From the NCBI RefSeq assembly GCF_003626645.1, contig NZ_RBAM01000002.1:310001-374000 (forward strand): a stretch of 64,000 nucleotides of DNA, given 5' to 3'. Shown piece by piece: positions 42,598 through 50,396 of the stretch (the first letter of the stretch is position 1; every line of letters starts with the position of its first letter). This DNA comes from Streptomyces klenkii. Its GTDB lineage: Bacteria; Actinomycetota; Actinomycetes; Streptomycetales; Streptomycetaceae. The position numbers were made by a program, and so were the translations under genes. Under the pieces are notes generated by a model. The model was given only the letters and a program-made list of their open reading frames with translations, had not been told where the DNA came from and searched no databases.

Positions 42598-42877
42598 ATC
42601 GTCCTCCCCAGATCCGTAGGTGACCCCCGCCCGCCTACCCGGCGACCCGTGGCCCATGCCTCCCGGTTCGGGGACCGGCGCGTAAACGGAAGAAAATACG
42701 ACGGATCGTCAGCCGATGGGCGTACGACAGGACCAGGGCAGGACGCGTGAGCGGGCGCGGATGCGGACGCCGGGGTGGACGCGGGGGTGGATGCGGGGGC
42801 GGGTGCACGGACCGGGCAGCCCCGCGACGCCGGACGGCCACCCGCGCGTTCCCTGCGCGTCACTGACGGACGTGAAC

Positions 42878-43591
42878 ATGCCACGCATGACCGCACCGAT
42901 TCCGGCCCGTCGCGCAGCCCTCGCCCTCGCCGCCACCGTCCTGGCCACGGCCGCGACCGCCGCCACCGCCACGGCCGCGACCGCCGCCGACAGCCCCGCC
43001 GCCGTCACCACGAACACCACGGCGAGCGCGAGCACGAACGCGAACGCGAGCACGATTGCCGGCGCCGCTGCACACACCTCCGGCACCGCGGGCCTCAAGG
43101 GCGTCGACTACGCCACCTGGCAGCGCGACGTCCAGGCCGTCATCGACCAGGCCCTGCCCTACGTCAAGGACCGCACGGCGAACGCGCACGGCCGGAAGCA
43201 GGCCATCGTCCTCGACATCGACAACAGCTCGCTGGAGACCGACTTCCACTGGACGTACCCCACGCCGGCCATCAAGCCGGTGCTGGACCTGACCCGGTAC
43301 GCGAACGCCCGCGGCGCCGCGATCTTCTTCGTCACCGCGCGCCCCGGCATCCTCGACGGGCTCACCGAGCACAACCTGCGCAACGTCGGCTACCCGGTCA
43401 GCGGCCTGTACGTACGCCACCTCCCCGACCTCTTCCACGAGGTGAGCACGTACAAGACCGCCAAGCGCGCCGAGATCGAGAACAACGGCTACACGATCAT
43501 CGCGAACATCGGAAACAACAACAGCGACCTGGTGGGCGGCCACGCCGAGCGGACCTTCAAGCTGCCGGACTACGACGGCAAGCTCTCCTGA
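42878..43591 (+). CDS. Secreted HAD-family acid phosphatase
   Basis: The 237-residue protein has a signal peptide (ALALAATVLATAATAATATA), an Asn/Ser/Thr-rich linker, and a HAD phosphatase domain. Motif I IVLDIDNSSLETDF supplies the DxD nucleophile/acid, motif II is FFVTARPG, lysine lies in YKTAKRAEIE, and motif IV in NIGNNNSDLVGG. It resembles class B-type acid phosphatases found in Streptomyces culture filtrates. Start ATG 42878; ATG 42887 is close. A five-copy repeat begins at its stop codon. Confidence 0.87.
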   Translation: MPRMTAPIPARRAALALAATVLATAATAATATAATAADSPAAVTTNTTASASTNANASTIAGAAAHTSGTAGLKGVDYATWQRDVQAVIDQALPYVKDRTANAHGRKQAIVLDIDNSSLETDFHWTYPTPAIKPVLDLTRYANARGAAIFFVTARPGILDGLTEHNLRNVGYPVSGLYVRHLPDLFHEVSTYKTAKRAEIENNGYTIIANIGNNNSDLVGGHAERTFKLPDYDGKLS

Positions 43592-43637
43592 ACCGCTCCT
43601 GCGTCGCTACTGAACCGCTACTGATCTCCTGAACCAC
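43586..43637. repeat. Five-unit ~11-bp tandem repeat starting at the acid-phosphatase stop
   Basis: Units TCCTGAACCGC, TCCTGCGTCGC, TACTGAACCGC, an 8-bp TACTGATC and TCCTGAACCAC follow head to tail. The TGA stop codon lies in the first unit. Confidence 0.7.
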
Positions 43638-43653
43638 CCGGCCCGTACGGACA

Positions 43654-43917
43654 TCAGTGCCGCGCCTTCGCCCGGTCGAGCGCGGCCACGCCCAGCGCGG
43701 CCAGGCCGATCTGGATGAGCCACTCGATCCAGTCGATCCCCTTGGTGTCGTCGACGCCCAGCCAGTGGGCGATGGCCGCGCCCAGGAACGCCGCGGCGAT
43801 GCCCACCACGATCGTCCACAGCACGCCGATGTGCTGGCGGCCCGGCACGACCAGCCGCCCCAGCACGCCGATGATCAGACCGATGATGATTGCACTGAAA
43901 ATTCCGGAGATTTCCAC
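43654..43917 (-). CDS. GlsB/YeaQ/YmgE family small membrane protein
   Basis: The 87-residue protein has three short hydrophobic stretches with the GXXGXXXG-type Gly pattern (FSAIIIGLIIGVLGRLVVPG, VGIAAAFLGAAIAHWLG) typical of the transglycosylase-associated GlsB/YeaQ family. These are stress-linked small membrane proteins of unknown mechanism. It is convergent with the acid phosphatase gene. Confidence 0.85.
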   Translation of the reverse strand: MEISGIFSAIIIGLIIGVLGRLVVPGRQHIGVLWTIVVGIAAAFLGAAIAHWLGVDDTKGIDWIEWLIQIGLAALGVAALDRAKARH

Positions 43918-44078
43918 GGCTCCCCCTCTTGCAGCCTGTTGCCGCCCTTCCAGACCGGTTCCTCTCGGTACTTCTGCCCAGCCTCGGGGCGGCGCATGTC
44001 CGCCCGTCCGCCCGCCGCGCCCTGCCTAGACTGGTCGTGCCGGGCACAGGGAAGCGCGGCAGGAACGGGAGAGCGACT

Positions 44079-44501
44079 GTGGCCGCAGGTGTCGGAAGCT
44101 TCGAGGACGTCGAAGAGGACTTCGGCGAGGGCCTCGGCGACCCCGCGGCGGACGTGCTCACCGAGGCCGCCGCCGCGTTCGGGCTGCTCGCCTCGCCCGC
44201 CCGGCTCCACCTCGTGTGGGCCCTGGCCCAGGGCGAGAGCGACGTCACCGCCCTCGCCGAGCGGGTCGGCGGCGCGCTGCCCGCGATCAGCCAGCACCTC
44301 GCGAAGCTGAAGCTGGCCGGGCTCGTGCGGTCGCGCCGCGAGGGGCGGCGCATGGTCTACCTCGTGGACGATCCGCACGTCGTCACGATCGTCCGGCTGA
44401 TGGTGGGACAGCTCGCCGACCGCAAGGCCGGGGTCGGTGCCGGGGACGCCGGTGCCCTCGGCGCCGCCCGCACCGGGCGCCTCCATGGCCTGGGCGCCTG
44501 A
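44079..44501 (+). CDS. ArsR/SmtB-family transcriptional regulator
   Basis: The 140-residue protein has the ArsR winged helix (LTEAAAAFGLLASPARLHLVWAL; ALPAISQHLAKLKLAGLVRSRREGRRMVYLVDD). There is no cysteine in the whole protein and no complete DxH...HxxE site, so the classical alpha3/alpha5 metal sites are missing or altered. It overlaps the downstream P-type ATPase gene by 17 bp, so it is probably the repressor of that transporter. GTG 44079 has GGGAGAG upstream. Ligand unknown. Confidence 0.87.
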   Translation: MAAGVGSFEDVEEDFGEGLGDPAADVLTEAAAAFGLLASPARLHLVWALAQGESDVTALAERVGGALPAISQHLAKLKLAGLVRSRREGRRMVYLVDDPHVVTIVRLMVGQLADRKAGVGAGDAGALGAARTGRLHGLGA

Positions 44502-47223
44502 CCGCCCCGCCGCGCGAGGACCGGCCACCGGCCGCGGAGCAGCCACCGGGCGAGGCGAAGCCGCCGGTGCCACTGCCCTGGAGGTCCTGCGCGCGCTGGA
44601 GAGCGGGCCGCGCGGACTGGTGGAGGCCGAGGCCGACGCGCGGCTCGCGCGCCACGGCGAGAACGTCTTCCCCGGCCGCCGCCCCGACCCCTGGCCGCGC
44701 CGCTTCGCGCGCAGCCTGCGCGACCCCTTCACCGCCGTCCTCCTCTCCCTCGGCCTGGTCTCGGCGGCCCTCGCCGCCTGGGGCACCGCCTGCGTGATCG
44801 CCGTCCTGGTCACGGTCAGCTGCGTGCTGCGCGCCACCGGAGAGCACCGCGCCGACCGCTCGGCGGCCGCCCTGCGCGAGCTGGTGGCCACCACCGCGAC
44901 CGTCCGCCGCCGCCCCGCGGAGCCGGACGCCCCCGTGACCCGCGAGCTGCCCGTCGAACAGCTCGTCCCGGGCGACGTCGTGCTCCTCGCCCCCGGCGAC
45001 CTCGTCCCCGCCGACCTGCGGCTGCTCCGTACGACGGGCCTGACCGTGCACGAGGCGGCGCTGACCGGCGAGTCCGCGCCCGTCACCAAGGACACGGCCG
45101 GCGACCTCTGCCTCCAGGGCAGCAGCGTCGTCTCCGGCAGCGCCACCGGCGTGGTCGTCGCCACCGGCGCGGACACCGTCCTCTCCGGCGCCCTGCCGCG
45201 GAACCCCGGCCCGCGCCTGCCCGGCCCCTTCGACCGCTCCGTGAACGGCATCGCCTGGACCCTGGTGCGGTTCATGCTGCTCACCGCGCCCCTGGTGCTC
45301 GTCGCGAGCGCGCTGCTGCGCGGCCGCGGCCTGGAGACCCTCCCGTTCGCGGTCGCCGTTGCGGTGGGGCTCACGCCCGAGATGCTGCCGGTCGTCGTGA
45401 CCACCGCCCTCGCCCGCGGCGCGGCCCTCCTCGCCCGTGGCGGCGAGGTGATCGTGCGGCGGCTGCCCGCGCTGCACGACCTCGGCGCCGTCGACGTGCT
45501 GTGCGTCGACAAGACCGGCACCCTCACCCAGGACCGGCCGGTCTTCGACCGCGCGGTCGACGCGGAGGGCCGCGACGACCCGGCCGTGCTCCACTGGGCC
45601 GCCGTCGCCGCCCTCTGGACGCTCCACCTCGCCGAGCTCCCCGCGCCCGACGCCCTCGACGAGGCCCTCCTCGACGCCGACGAGGAACGGGGCGGCGGCG
45701 CCGACGGCGTCGAGGGCGTCGCGGCGCTGCCGTGCGGGCCCGGGCGCCGCATCGCCTCGGCGCTCGTGCGGGTGCCGGGCGGGTACGAGCCGGGCAGCGG
45801 GTACGAACCGGACGGCCCGGAGCCGGTGCTGCCGGGCAACGTCCGTACGCTCACGGGCAGCCGCGGCCGCCGCCCGGCCGCCACGTACGTCCTCGTCGTC
45901 AAGGGCGCCGCGGAGGACGTCCTGGAGCGCTGCACGCGCGTGGCGGACGGCACGGGGAGCCCCGGAGCCGGCCGCACCCTCGGCCCCGCGGACCGCGCAC
46001 GCCTCGCCGCCCGGGCGGACGCCCTCGCGGAGAGCGGCCTGCGGGTGCTCGCCGTCGCCGTGGCCGAGCGGCCCGCGAGCGCGGGCCCGTACGCGCCCGA
46101 GGACGAGCGCGAGCTCACTCTCGCCGGCTTCGTCGGCCTGCGCGACGCCCTCGCGCCCACCGCCGCGGAGGCCCTGACCGTCCTCGCCGACCGCGGCGTG
46201 GCCGTCAAGGTCCTCACCGGCGACCACCCGGGCACGGCCGCCCGCGCCTGCCGCGAACTAGGCCTGGACCCTGGCGAACCCCTGACCGCCGCCCGGATCG
46301 ACGCCGCCGGCGACGCCGAACTCGCCCTGCTCGCCGCCCGCACCACCGTCTTCGCCCGCTGCGCCCCCGAGCACAAGGCCCGCGTCGTCCGCGCCCTGCG
46401 CACCGCCGGCAGCACGACCGGCTTCCTCGGCGACGGCGTCAACGACCTGGCCGCCCTGCACGCCGCCGACGTCGGCATCTGCCCGCGCGACGGCGTGCCC
46501 GTGGCCCGCGAGGCCGCCGACGTCGTCCTCGCCTCGAAGGACCTCACCGCCCTCGGCCGCGCCGTCGTCACCGGCCGCCGCAGCACCGGCCACATCGCCG
46601 CCTACCTGCGCATCACGCTCTCGTCCAACCTCGGCAACGTCATCGCGATGCTGACGGCGGGCCTGCTGCTGCCGTTCCTGCCGATGCTGCCCGCCCAGGT
46701 CCTCGTGCAGAACCTGTGCTTCGACGCGGCCCAGCTCTCCCTCGCCTACGACCGCCCCGCCGCCACGGTCCACGAGCGGCCCGCGGTCCTGCGGCCCCGC
46801 GCGCTGTTCCGCTTCATGACGGCCTTCGGCCTTATCAACGCCGCCGCGGACCTCGCGACCTTCGCCGTCCTGGCCCTCACCCTGCGCTCCGCCGGCAGCA
46901 CCGGCGGCCAGGCCGCCTTCCACGCCGGCTGGTTCACGGAGAACCTGCTCACCCAGGCCCTGGTGATGCTCCTCCTCCGCGCGGGCCGGGACGCCGCCGA
47001 GCGCCGCGCCCCGCTGCCGGTCCGCCTGGCGACCACCGGCCTGGCCGTCGTAGGCCTCCTCCTGCCCCTGTCCCCCCTGGGCCCGCCCCTGGGCATGACG
47101 CCCCTGCCGCCGCTGTACTACGCCCTGATGACCGTCGTCCTGACGCTCTACGGGACGGCGCTGGCGGTGGCGCGGGCACGTTACGCCAAAGGCCCGGCAG
47201 CACAGCTGCCGGGCCGTAGGTGA
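44485..47223 (+). CDS. P-type cation-transporting ATPase (P3/Mg-type, MgtA-like)
   Basis: The 912-residue pump has an N-terminal tail, about ten membrane spans and the P-type ATPase motifs TGES, phospho-acceptor D342 in DKTGTLT, and GDGVND. The M4 signature LTPEMLPVVV matches the Mg2+-type (MgtA/B-like) P3 class; no CPC metal motif is present. It lies in an operon with ArsR and overlaps it. The C-terminus contains a perfect terminator hairpin. Substrate is likely Mg2+ or a similar divalent, not a heavy metal. Confidence 0.88.
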   Translation: MAWAPDRPAARGPATGRGAATGRGEAAGATALEVLRALESGPRGLVEAEADARLARHGENVFPGRRPDPWPRRFARSLRDPFTAVLLSLGLVSAALAAWGTACVIAVLVTVSCVLRATGEHRADRSAAALRELVATTATVRRRPAEPDAPVTRELPVEQLVPGDVVLLAPGDLVPADLRLLRTTGLTVHEAALTGESAPVTKDTAGDLCLQGSSVVSGSATGVVVATGADTVLSGALPRNPGPRLPGPFDRSVNGIAWTLVRFMLLTAPLVLVASALLRGRGLETLPFAVAVAVGLTPEMLPVVVTTALARGAALLARGGEVIVRRLPALHDLGAVDVLCVDKTGTLTQDRPVFDRAVDAEGRDDPAVLHWAAVAALWTLHLAELPAPDALDEALLDADEERGGGADGVEGVAALPCGPGRRIASALVRVPGGYEPGSGYEPDGPEPVLPGNVRTLTGSRGRRPAATYVLVVKGAAEDVLERCTRVADGTGSPGAGRTLGPADRARLAARADALAESGLRVLAVAVAERPASAGPYAPEDERELTLAGFVGLRDALAPTAAEALTVLADRGVAVKVLTGDHPGTAARACRELGLDPGEPLTAARIDAAGDAELALLAARTTVFARCAPEHKARVVRALRTAGSTTGFLGDGVNDLAALHAADVGICPRDGVPVAREAADVVLASKDLTALGRAVVTGRRSTGHIAAYLRITLSSNLGNVIAMLTAGLLLPFLPMLPAQVLVQNLCFDAAQLSLAYDRPAATVHERPAVLRPRALFRFMTAFGLINAAADLATFAVLALTLRSAGSTGGQAAFHAGWFTENLLTQALVMLLLRAGRDAAERRAPLPVRLATTGLAVVGLLLPLSPLGPPLGMTPLPPLYYALMTVVLTLYGTALAVARARYAKGPAAQLPGRR
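47191..47215 (+). terminator. Hairpin at the 3' end of the ATPase gene
   Basis: GGCCCGGCAG and CTGCCGGGCC pair perfectly around CACAG, inside the last codons. It also lies between convergent ATPase and sodN genes. Confidence 0.7.
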
Positions 47224-47240
47224 CGCGTCTTCAGCCTGAA

Positions 47241-47636
47241 TCAGGCCTTCTTCGTCTCCCAGAAGATGCGGTCGATCTCGGCGATGAGCTCCAGCGCCTT
47301 CTCGCCCGTCTTCGGGTCGTTGGACGCCTTGGCGGCGCTCAGGGCCTTCAGGGTGTCGTTGACCAGCTGGTGCAGCTGCGGGTACTTCTCGAAGTGCGGC
47401 GGCTTGAAGTAGTCGCTCCAGAGCACCGAGACGTGGTGCTTGGCGAGCTCCGCGCGCTGCTCCTTGATGATGAGCGCACGGGCGCGGAAGTCCGCGTCGT
47501 CGTTCGCCTGGTACTTCTCCTGGACGGCCTTGACCGACTCCGCCTCGATGCGGGCCTGGGCGGGGTCGTAGACACCGCAGGGCAGGTCGCAGTGGGCGCT
47601 GACTCGCACCTTGGGTGCGAACAGGCGGGAGAGCAT
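47241..47636 (-). CDS. sodN: Nickel superoxide dismutase SodN
   Basis: The 131-residue pre-protein carries the Ni-SOD hook: after cleavage at residue 14 (MLSRLFAPKVRVSA), His1 is exposed, followed by CDLPCGVYDPAQAR with Ni ligands His1, Cys2 and Cys6. The rest is the four-helix bundle. It dismutates superoxide in the cytosol. The maturation protease gene sodX lies divergently 144 bp away. ATG 47636 gives the canonical leader length. Confidence 0.96.
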   Translation of the reverse strand: MLSRLFAPKVRVSAHCDLPCGVYDPAQARIEAESVKAVQEKYQANDDADFRARALIIKEQRAELAKHHVSVLWSDYFKPPHFEKYPQLHQLVNDTLKALSAAKASNDPKTGEKALELIAEIDRIFWETKKA

Positions 47637-47780
47637 AGAGCTGTCCTTCCTCGTGATCGTCTTCTCAGGTGCGAGATTACTCGGTGTGGGAAGGCTTTTC
47701 TCGGGTGCCCCGGGGGGCTTAGGACAAAAGACCGGTGTCAGTCTGGGACTGGTGGAGGATACGGACCGGGAGGTGCCGTG

Positions 47781-48251
47781 GTGCAGGAGCAAGTGGACGA
47801 GCGCGGGCAGGAGCAGGACCGCGAGCGTCGCGGACTGCTGCGGATCGGGCTGGCCGAGGTCTACAACCCGTCGATGGTGCCGACGCTGAACCCCGGGGAC
47901 CAGCTCGTCGTCCAGTACGGAGCGGTGGTGCGGCCGGGTGACGTGGTCGTGCTGCGCCACCCGTTCCGGCAGGACCTGCTGATCGTCAAGCGCGCCGTCG
48001 AGCGGCGCGAGGGCGGCTGGTGGGTGCGGGGGGACAACCCGCTGGTCGAGAACGACAGCCGGGAGTTCGGCGCCGTGCCGGAGGAGTTCGTGGTCGCCCG
48101 CGCGCTGGTGCGGCTGCGGAGGCCCCCGGAGGCGGGTCAGCGCTCGGCCGGCGCGCTGCTGTCGTGGCTGGCGTCGGCGCTCAGGCCGGTGCGGTCGCTG
48201 CCCGCGGGGGCCTCGGTCGCGCGGCTCTCCAGGCGCTTGCGGGCCCGGTAG
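47781..48251 (+). CDS. sodX: SodX, nickel-superoxide dismutase maturation protease
   Basis: The 156-residue protein is a signal-peptidase-like serine/lysine protease: catalytic Ser in YNPSMVPTL and Lys in LLIVKRAVERREGG, then GDNPLVENDSREFG as in family members. It is needed to trim the leader of SodN so that nickel can bind. GTG 47781 is preferred (GGGAGG at 7-nt spacing); GTG 47778 is also possible. Its last 115 bp overlap the convergent CGNR gene on the other strand. Confidence 0.92.
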   Translation: MQEQVDERGQEQDRERRGLLRIGLAEVYNPSMVPTLNPGDQLVVQYGAVVRPGDVVVLRHPFRQDLLIVKRAVERREGGWWVRGDNPLVENDSREFGAVPEEFVVARALVRLRRPPEAGQRSAGALLSWLASALRPVRSLPAGASVARLSRRLRAR

Positions 48252-48784
48252 GCGGCGACGTTGGCGCGGGTGGCGCAGCGGTCGGAGCAGTAGCGGCGCG
48301 AGCGGTTGGTCGAGGTGTCCAGGTAGGCGTTGCGGCAGGGCGCGGCCTGGCAGATGCCGAGCCGGTCGACCCCGTACTCGGTCAGGTGGACGGCCAGCCC
48401 CATGCAGGCGGTGGCCGCGTACGAGGCGCCGGCGTTGGCCGCGTGGTCGGCGATGTGCATGTGCCACTTGGGGCGGCCGTCCTCGTCGCGGTACTCGTGC
48501 CCGGATACCTGCGGGCTGACCGGGTATTCCATCAGCAGCGCGTTGAGCAGGTCCACGGCGCGCACCTCGTCGCCCTCGGCGGCCGCTTCGAAGACCGCGC
48601 GCAGCCGGGCCCGTACGGCCCGCAGCCGGGTCACGTCGCTGTCGCCCGCGCGCCGTGCGGCCTGCGCGCTGTTGCCGAAGAGCTCGCGCACGGCGTCCAC
48701 GGAGGTCAGCGTGTCCGTGCCGCGCGCGGGCTCCTCGCTGTTGACCAGCCGCACAGCGAAGTCCGAGTAATAGGCCAGTTCCAC
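48137..48784 (-). CDS. CGNR zinc-finger protein (putative transcriptional regulator)
   Basis: The 215-residue protein has an N-terminal ABR-like helical domain and a C-terminal CGNR-type zinc finger, here with ligands in LGICQAAPCRNAYLDTS and RRYCSDRCATRANVAAYRARK. The finger's canonical CGN is replaced by CQAAPCRN. It is likely a DNA-binding regulator of unknown targets. The C-terminal 38 codons overlap sodX on the opposite strand. It is divergent from the methyltransferase gene. Confidence 0.82.
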   Translation of the reverse strand: MELAYYSDFAVRLVNSEEPARGTDTLTSVDAVRELFGNSAQAARRAGDSDVTRLRAVRARLRAVFEAAAEGDEVRAVDLLNALLMEYPVSPQVSGHEYRDEDGRPKWHMHIADHAANAGASYAATACMGLAVHLTEYGVDRLGICQAAPCRNAYLDTSTNRSRRYCSDRCATRANVAAYRARKRLESRATEAPAGSDRTGLSADASHDSSAPAER

Positions 48785-48830
48785 TTGTGGTCCTTACGCA
48801 GGCGGGTTTAGGGTCGGAGCGCCGACTCTT

Positions 48831-48861
48831 GTAATGGTCGGTACCTGACCGAGGGTATTAC
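48831..48861. promoter_or_regulatory. Nested inverted repeats upstream of the CGNR/methyltransferase pair
   Basis: Outer GTAAT and ATTAC arms enclose inner TCGGT and ACCGA arms. The two halves are offset by two bases. It lies between divergent genes and may be a CGNR-protein or other operator. Confidence 0.4.
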
Positions 48862-48888
48862 ACGCGCGACCCGTTGGAGGGACCCCCC

Positions 48889-49650
48889 ATGACCGAGGCC
48901 GTCACCGGCACGGACTGGAGCGCCTGGCAGGACAGCTGGGACCGGCAGCAGGAGTGGTACCTGCCCGACCGCGAGGAGCGGTTCCGCGTCATGCTCGACA
49001 TGGTCGAGGCCTTCGCCGGCCCCGCGCCCCGTGTGCTCGACCTCGCCTGCGGCACCGGCACCATCACCGCCCGCCTCCTCGCCCGCTTCCCCGGAGCCGA
49101 GTCCACGGGCGTCGACCTGGACCCGGCCCTGCTCGCCATCGCCCGCGGCACCTTCGCCGGCGACGACCGCGCCCGCTTCGTCACCGCGGACCTCAAGGAC
49201 CCGGACTGGACCGCCCGGCTGCCCCACGACCGCTACGACGCCGTCCTCACCGCCACCGCCCTGCACTGGCTCCACTCGGACCCCCTGCGCACCCTCTACG
49301 GGCAGCTCGCCGGCCTCGTCCGCGACGGCGGCGTCTTCCTCAACGCCGACCACATGCCCGACCCCGCCACGCCCCGCATCAACGAGGCCGAGCGGGCCCT
49401 GCGCCACGCCCGCATGGACCGCGCCAAGGCCGCCGGCGCCGTCGACTGGCGCGCCTGGTGGGACCTCGCCGCCGCCGACCCCGTCCTCGCCGGCCCCACC
49501 GCCGAACGCTTCGCGATCTACGGCGAACACGCCGACGGCGACACCCCCTCCGCCGAGTGGCACGCCCGCACCCTCCGCGAAGCGGGCTTCGCGGAGGCCC
49601 GCACGGTCTGGAGCTCCCCGTCGGACGCGATGGTGCTCGCGCTGAGGTAG
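48889..49650 (+). CDS. Class I SAM-dependent methyltransferase
   Basis: The 253-residue enzyme has the SAM-binding motif I VLDLACGTGTITARLL, a GVDLDPA motif and ALHWLHSDPL. It resembles trans-aconitate/ubiquinone-type methyltransferases. Substrate unknown. The ATG at 48889 follows a TTGGAGGGA site. It lies divergently from the CGNR gene. Confidence 0.86.
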   Translation: MTEAVTGTDWSAWQDSWDRQQEWYLPDREERFRVMLDMVEAFAGPAPRVLDLACGTGTITARLLARFPGAESTGVDLDPALLAIARGTFAGDDRARFVTADLKDPDWTARLPHDRYDAVLTATALHWLHSDPLRTLYGQLAGLVRDGGVFLNADHMPDPATPRINEAERALRHARMDRAKAAGAVDWRAWWDLAAADPVLAGPTAERFAIYGEHADGDTPSAEWHARTLREAGFAEARTVWSSPSDAMVLALR

Positions 49651-49808
49651 CGGCCGCAGGCGCACAACGGCGGGAGTCGGTACGGGAGGTGCCCCGTACC
49701 GCCTCCCGCGTGAGGCACGCCACATCGGCTAAGGCGTATCCGGGCATCCGTGCGTATCGTTGAACTGCGCGGCTGCTGAAACCAGTGGCAGCGGGGAGGA
49801 GCGTCACG

Positions 49809-50396
49809 GTGACCATCGCACTGACCGACAGGACCGAGATGGCCGACAGCGGCGAGCAGAGCTTCGACGACATGTTCGAGCTTCTCTACGAGATCGTCCC
49901 CGAGGGGTTCAAGGGCGAGATCGTGGGGGGGGCTATTTTCATGACGCCGCAGAGGAGCACGCACTGGGAGATCATCGCCGACGTGCTCCTGCAAATGAAG
50001 ATGCGCTTCGGGCGCAGCAGCAAGATCATGTCTGATGTACGCCTGGATCTCCCGGGTAGCGACAACGCCTTCGCTCCCGACCTCTTCAAGCTGTCGGACG
50101 ACGCTGAGCGGGATGAGAAGAACCGCTGGCGCCATCAGGACGTCGAGTTCGTTCTCGAAGTGATCTCGCGCGGAACCATCGACAACGACTACGGCAAGAA
50201 GAAGACTGCGTACGCTGTCGGCGAGATCCCGGTCTACCTGATCGCGAACCCGTATACCGGGCGGTGTCATCTGCATACCCTGCCGAAGGACGGCGAGTAC
50301 TGGGGCAACCTGACCGTTGAGTTCGGCCAGCCGATCGACCTCACGGACACCGCCCTCGATATGACGCTGGAGACCGACCGCTTCCCCCAGGGCTAG
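49809..50396 (+). CDS. Uma2 family restriction-endonuclease-fold protein (DUF820)
   Basis: The 195-residue protein matches the Uma2 family: a PD-(D/E)xK-like fold, with the APDLFKLSDD motif, VEFVLEVISRGTIDNDYGKKK as the E-x-K site and the AVGEIPVYLIANP strand. Such proteins are abundant in Streptomyces with unknown targets. Its base composition is visibly less GC-rich than its neighbours, suggesting acquisition. GTG 49809 follows GGGGAGGAG. The last codons overlap the convergent GH5 gene by four bases. Confidence 0.85.
   Translation: MTIALTDRTEMADSGEQSFDDMFELLYEIVPEGFKGEIVGGAIFMTPQRSTHWEIIADVLLQMKMRFGRSSKIMSDVRLDLPGSDNAFAPDLFKLSDDAERDEKNRWRHQDVEFVLEVISRGTIDNDYGKKKTAYAVGEIPVYLIANPYTGRCHLHTLPKDGEYWGNLTVEFGQPIDLTDTALDMTLETDRFPQG

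Noticed and set aside
44022..44045. CTAGACTGGTC as a DasR site upstream of the ArsR gene
   Set aside because: The two half-sites are in the wrong order and spacing, so it does not form the DasR palindrome.
43875..46595. Long open frame antisense to the P-type ATPase gene (about 906 codons)
   Set aside because: Low-complexity Arg/Ser-rich translation with no homology. The plus-strand ATPase with intact motifs is the real gene.
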